The notes under the pieces were generated by a model. It saw only the letters and a list, made by a program, of their open reading frames with translations. It had not been told where the DNA came from and ran no database searches. Shown one piece after another: positions 55,640 through 58,575 of a DNA stretch of 58,575 nt. How positions within the stretch are numbered: the stretch's first letter is position 1; each line of letters opens with the position of its first letter. The DNA lies in NCBI GenBank assembly GCA_023382715.1, contig JAHDWP010000010.1:1-58575 (forward strand), written 5' to 3'. A program made the position numbers and the translations under genes. The DNA comes from Anaerolineae bacterium (GTDB lineage Bacteria; Chloroflexota; Anaerolineae; Aggregatilineales; Aggregatilineaceae).

Positions 55640-58575
55640 TCAGAAGTCAGTAACATCATCCGTATACAAGACGCGGGTTCCCACCCGCTCGATGCCCAGG
55701 ATGATCCCGCGCTCAAATTCCTGAATGAACATGACCGAACCTGGGCGCTCGACACCCGTCGCCCGCCCCAGCACGCGCGCGACACCCGGATTGTCACAGT
55801 AGACCTCGCCGAAGCCGCGGTCAATATACTGCCCGGAACAGGTGAGAACTGTGCCAGGGGACCAGTCGTCATCATAGACGGCCCAGCGACCATCGTCCAG
55901 AATCACATAGATCATCCGCGATGGCTCGCTGCGATAAACCATGACGCCCTTGGCGAATGGCTGCGAGGTTCCCAGCATGGATCGCTCGCTGCTGGCCGGG
56001 CAGCCAAGCCGCCAGTGCACCCGTGCCCAATTGGACGCAGTGTTGCTGCCCGGCGGATCGCAGAGCGGGACTCCTGCCGCTTCCGGGGCGGGCAGGCTGC
56101 GCAGGTCGCCGCTGTAGTCCAGCAAATCCCGGTAAATCCAACCATAAGACTCGTCAACTTGCGCGTAAACCCACTCATTGCGCAGGCTCAGCAGCTCGAG
56201 CGAGCTGCTCCGGTTGGCGGACAGGACGATGGGATAGTTGGTGCCGGGGCCGGATCGGACATTGACCCCCTCGCCGCCCCTGATGCGGGCAACGCCTGAC
56301 TCAGATGCAGCGGGCGTGGGGACAAGCTCAGAGTGCGCACCGTCCGGCGCGCGCCGCCAGGTCGGGCTGTCGTTCCACGAGCTGAGTGGGGTCAGGCGGC
56401 GTGGATTGCTCCCGTCCGCCGCCATCAGGTAGATCGCGCCGACTCCGTCGCGGTCGGAGATGAAGGCGATAAACTGCCCGTCCGCTGTCCACTCTGGCCA
56501 CCAGTCATTGGAGCCTGCCGTCGTCAGGCGGCGCTGACCGGACCCATCGGAGCCGATCGTGTAGATCGCAAATCGCCCGTCGCGGTTGGACTGGAAGGCG
56601 ATCTGCGTCCCGTCCGGCGACCAGGCGGAGAGGCCGTCATTGCCAGGGCTGAAGGTCAGGCGCGTCTGGCCGCTCCCGTCGGCGTTCATCACGTAGATTT
56701 CGTCATCCCCGCCGCGCGAGGAATTGAAGGCGATGCGCATCCCATCCGGCGACCAGGCCGGGCTGCCGCTGTACGACCCCGGCCCGGTCAGGCGTTGTAA
56801 GCTGCTCCCATCGTCGTTCATCACATAGATTTCGGTGCTTCCGCCACGATCGGACGTAAAAGCCAGGCGCGTCCCGTCCGGCGACCAGGCGGGGCGGTAC
56901 TCGTTGGCCGGGTGGTTGGTCAGGTTGCGCAGGCCGCCGCCATCAGCGTCCATCACGTAGATGTCGGCGTTGCCCGTGCGGTCGGAATAGAAAGCCAGGC
57001 GCATCCCGTCCGGCGACCAGGCCGGATCGCGGTCGTTGGCGCGGTTGTTGGTCAGGCGGCGCACGTTCGACCCGTCCACGCTCATCGCGTAAATCTCGCG
57101 GTTGCCGTCGCGCTCGGAGACAAAAGCGAACTCCCCCCGGCCCCCGCCGAGCGGCGTCGGTGTGGGCGGGCCGGCGGGCGCGGATGACTGCGTCTCGCCG
57201 AGGCCGGCGGGCACGGCGATGCGGAAGCCGAGCACGTAGGTCACGTAGTCCGGGTAATTGCCGCCCTGGTAGAAAGCCCGCGCGTAGCGCGCTTCGTTCT
57301 CCCACGAGCTGCCGCGCACATTGTGCATATCGCCAAAGGGCGGGCCGAGCGGGTCGAGCGCGCCATCGGTCAGCGTCGCGTAATAATCGCGCGCGTAGTA
57401 ATCGGCCACCCATTCCCAGGCATTGCCGGCCAGGTCGAGCGCGCCCACCCACGACGCCCCGTCCGGATAGGCTCCCACCGGGCTGGTGCCGCTCGTGCAG
57501 CGTTCCAGGTTGGCCAGGGCGCACGTGGCCGGGCTGTCGCCCCAGGGGTATGTCCAGCTTTGCGGCCCGCGCGCGGCGAATTCCCACTGCGCGCCGGTGG
57601 GCAGCGCCGCCCCGATCCACTCGACGAAAGCGGCGGCGTCGAACCACGAGACCCATGTCACCGGGTGATCGGCCAGGGCCGGGTTGTCGAAGGCGGTTCG
57701 GTCGCGCGGCGGCGCGCACGCCCCCGCGCTCACGCAGGCGGCGTACTGCGCGTTGGTGACTTCCGTCTGGCCGATCCAGTAGGCGCTCAGGCAGACGCGG
57801 CGCACTGGCTTCTCGTCAACGTCGCCTTCCTCGCTGCCCATCATGAAGCAGCCGGGCGGCACGCCCACCAGCGGGATGCCGCGATAGTCGCCGATGACTG
57901 GCTCCCAGGCGACGTTGGCGCTGCCCACCGGCAGGGAGGTCGCGCCGGGCGGCGGCGGGAAGACGACCGGCCCGGCGCTGGGCGGCGGCGTCGCTGTCGG
58001 GACGGGTGAAGGCGTGGCGGGGGGCGTGACCGTTGGCGAAGGGGTCAGCGTCTCCGTCGGCGTGTCGGTGGGCGTCGGCGTGTCGGTGGGCGTGGGCGTG
58101 TCTGTCCAGGCGGCAGCCGTCGCCGTCATGGCGGCATTGGCCATCGCCTCGACCGTCGCCTCGAAATCGGGCGTGGGCGTGCTCGTCCAGCTTTGCGCAG
58201 TCTGAGTCAGCCGCTCGGCGACCAGCGCCTCCGCTGTGGCCTCGAAATCGGGCGTGGGCGTGCTCGTCCAGCTTTGCGCAGTCTGAGTCAGCCGCTCGGC
58301 AACCAGCGCCTCCGCTGTGGCCTCGAAATCAGGCGTCGCCGTGTCGGTAGCGCTGGGCGTGGACGTGGCGGTGGGCGATGGCGTGTGGCTGAGCGTCGCC
58401 GTGGGCGTTGCCGTGGCCGTGGCCGGGCGAACAGTGGGCGTCTCCGTGCCCAGGCCCACCAGGCCGCTCTCAGTGGCAGATGTCTCGCTCGGCGCGGCGC
58501 TGGCGGTGAGCGAGGGCGCAGCCCGCGTCGCCGTGAGCGTTGCGGTCGCTGTGTCTGGGGGGGCGATCGGCGTCT
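55640..58575 (-). CDS. Secreted FGE-like/TolB-propeller/SH3 protein, 5' end outside the window
   Basis: Partial: the frame stays open to the end of the window in the same Thr-Pro-rich style, so the true start lies beyond 58575. The visible 978 residues are, in order: a Thr/Pro/Ala-rich low-complexity stretch with a 27-residue repeat ([20 protein letters not shown] plus WTSTPTP, two full copies and a third diverged), a formylglycine-generating-enzyme-like domain ([73 protein letters not shown]), six PD40/TolB-type beta-propeller strands ([25 protein letters not shown]), an SH3b domain ([15 protein letters not shown]) and a C-terminal cysteine-containing part ([21 protein letters not shown]). 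It is extracytoplasmic by style. I know no function for this domain arrangement. The two FGE Cu-site cysteines cannot be placed. Confidence 0.85.
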   Translation of the reverse strand, partial: TPIAPPDTATATLTATRAAPSLTASAAPSETSATESGLVGLGTETPTVRPATATATPTATLSHTPSPTATSTPSATDTATPDFEATAEALVAERLTQTAQSWTSTPTPDFEATAEALVAERLTQTAQSWTSTPTPDFEATVEAMANAAMTATAAAWTDTPTPTDTPTPTDTPTETLTPSPTVTPPATPSPVPTATPPPSAGPVVFPPPPGATSLPVGSANVAWEPVIGDYRGIPLVGVPPGCFMMGSEEGDVDEKPVRRVCLSAYWIGQTEVTNAQYAACVSAGACAPPRDRTAFDNPALADHPVTWVSWFDAAAFVEWIGAALPTGAQWEFAARGPQSWTYPWGDSPATCALANLERCTSGTSPVGAYPDGASWVGALDLAGNAWEWVADYYARDYYATLTDGALDPLGPPFGDMHNVRGSSWENEARYARAFYQGGNYPDYVTYVLGFRIAVPAGLGETQSSAPAGPPTPTPLGGGRGEFAFVSERDGNREIYAMSVDGSNVRRLTNNRANDRDPAWSPDGMRLAFYSDRTGNADIYVMDADGGGLRNLTNHPANEYRPAWSPDGTRLAFTSDRGGSTEIYVMNDDGSSLQRLTGPGSYSGSPAWSPDGMRIAFNSSRGGDDEIYVMNADGSGQTRLTFSPGNDGLSAWSPDGTQIAFQSNRDGRFAIYTIGSDGSGQRRLTTAGSNDWWPEWTADGQFIAFISDRDGVGAIYLMAADGSNPRRLTPLSSWNDSPTWRRAPDGAHSELVPTPAASESGVARIRGGEGVNVRSGPGTNYPIVLSANRSSSLELLSLRNEWVYAQVDESYGWIYRDLLDYSGDLRSLPAPEAAGVPLCDPPGSNTASNWARVHWRLGCPASSERSMLGTSQPFAKGVMVYRSEPSRMIYVILDDGRWAVYDDDWSPGTVLTCSGQYIDRGFGEVYCDNPGVARVLGRATGVERPGSVMFIQEFERGIILGIERVGTRVLYTDDVTDF
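58159..58320 (-). repeat. 81-base tandem repeat within the coding region
   Basis: Two near-identical 81-base units (58159-58239, 58240-58320) code for the 27-residue repeat of the preceding entry; a partial third begins at 58321. CCTCGAAATC marks the start of each unit on the plus strand. The near identity suggests recent duplication. Confidence 0.85.

Noticed and set aside
58159-58340. Tandem repeat considered as a CRISPR array
   Set aside because: The 81-base units have no separate repeats and spacers and are translated as a protein repeat.

Overview
The window is GC-rich bacterial DNA. It most resembles a member of the phylum Chloroflexota, probably an Anaerolineae-type organism. The grounds are family content and style, not a marker gene: a Ser/Thr kinase fused to TPR modules, a secreted formylglycine-enzyme-like/TolB-propeller/SH3 protein with a Thr-Pro-rich 27-residue repeat, an SqdB-type sulfolipid enzyme, a bacterial Wood-Ljungdahl (carbonyl branch) gene set, and intergenic gaps full of short GC-rich palindromic repeats. 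No rRNA, tRNA, CRISPR array, transposase or phage gene was recognised.

Layout. 1-9.1 kb: an EamA transporter, a NifU-like Fe-S domain protein, a large secreted GH13 amylase, a secreted alpha/beta hydrolase, a membrane glycosyltransferase-like protein and a small conserved protein. 9.2-15.4 kb: xseA and xseB (exonuclease VII) separated by a 1429-residue kinase with a duplicated sensor-TPR module, then a small sigma-region-4-like protein of different base composition. 15.6-24.7 kb: SqdB, a PAP-phosphatase-like enzyme, a DapA-family aldolase/synthase, a Lon-N-domain protein, a rhomboid protease, a TPR membrane protein and an RlmD-like rRNA methyltransferase. 25-32 kb, minus strand: KDG kinase, an intracellular GH13 enzyme and a MalE-MalF-MalG type importer, which together look like a maltodextrin uptake and breakdown locus.

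32.9-51.3 kb, plus strand, is the main attraction: an apparent CODH/ACS operon in the order HMA-fold protein, CO dehydrogenase, acetyl-CoA synthase fused to the small corrinoid protein subunit, two tandem CBS-domain proteins, corrinoid protein large subunit, RACo-type corrinoid activator, methyl-THF methyltransferase, a MetV-MetF fusion, and two CooC/AcsF-type nickel-insertion ATPases. The acetyl-CoA synthase ORF (2342 codons) carries two inteins (540 and 523 residues). Each sits immediately before a cysteine that corresponds to a nickel ligand of the A-cluster (Moorella Cys509 and Cys595). After splicing the product would be a 1279-residue AcsB-linker-AcsD chain. I regard the pair of active-site inteins and the AcsB-AcsD fusion, with a Pro/Ala-rich tether that resembles the swinging-arm linkers of other multi-enzyme complexes, as the most notable system here.

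51.3-55.6 kb, minus strand: an ABC importer of the Fe3+/spermidine type (binding protein, double permease, ATPase) with a clear promoter and terminator. The window ends inside the Thr-Pro-rich N-terminal part of the 55640-58575 gene, whose start lies outside.

The gaps between genes hold at least six families of short repeats: MITE-like units with CCTCACCCCC/GGGGGTGAGG ends, ACTTCCGAAGT hairpins, GGGGCGTAT palindromes, AGAGGCGCAGAG inverted repeats, GGATTGCGAATT arrays and heptad repeats. Several probably serve as transcription terminators. All functional calls come from motif recognition by eye; no database search was run.
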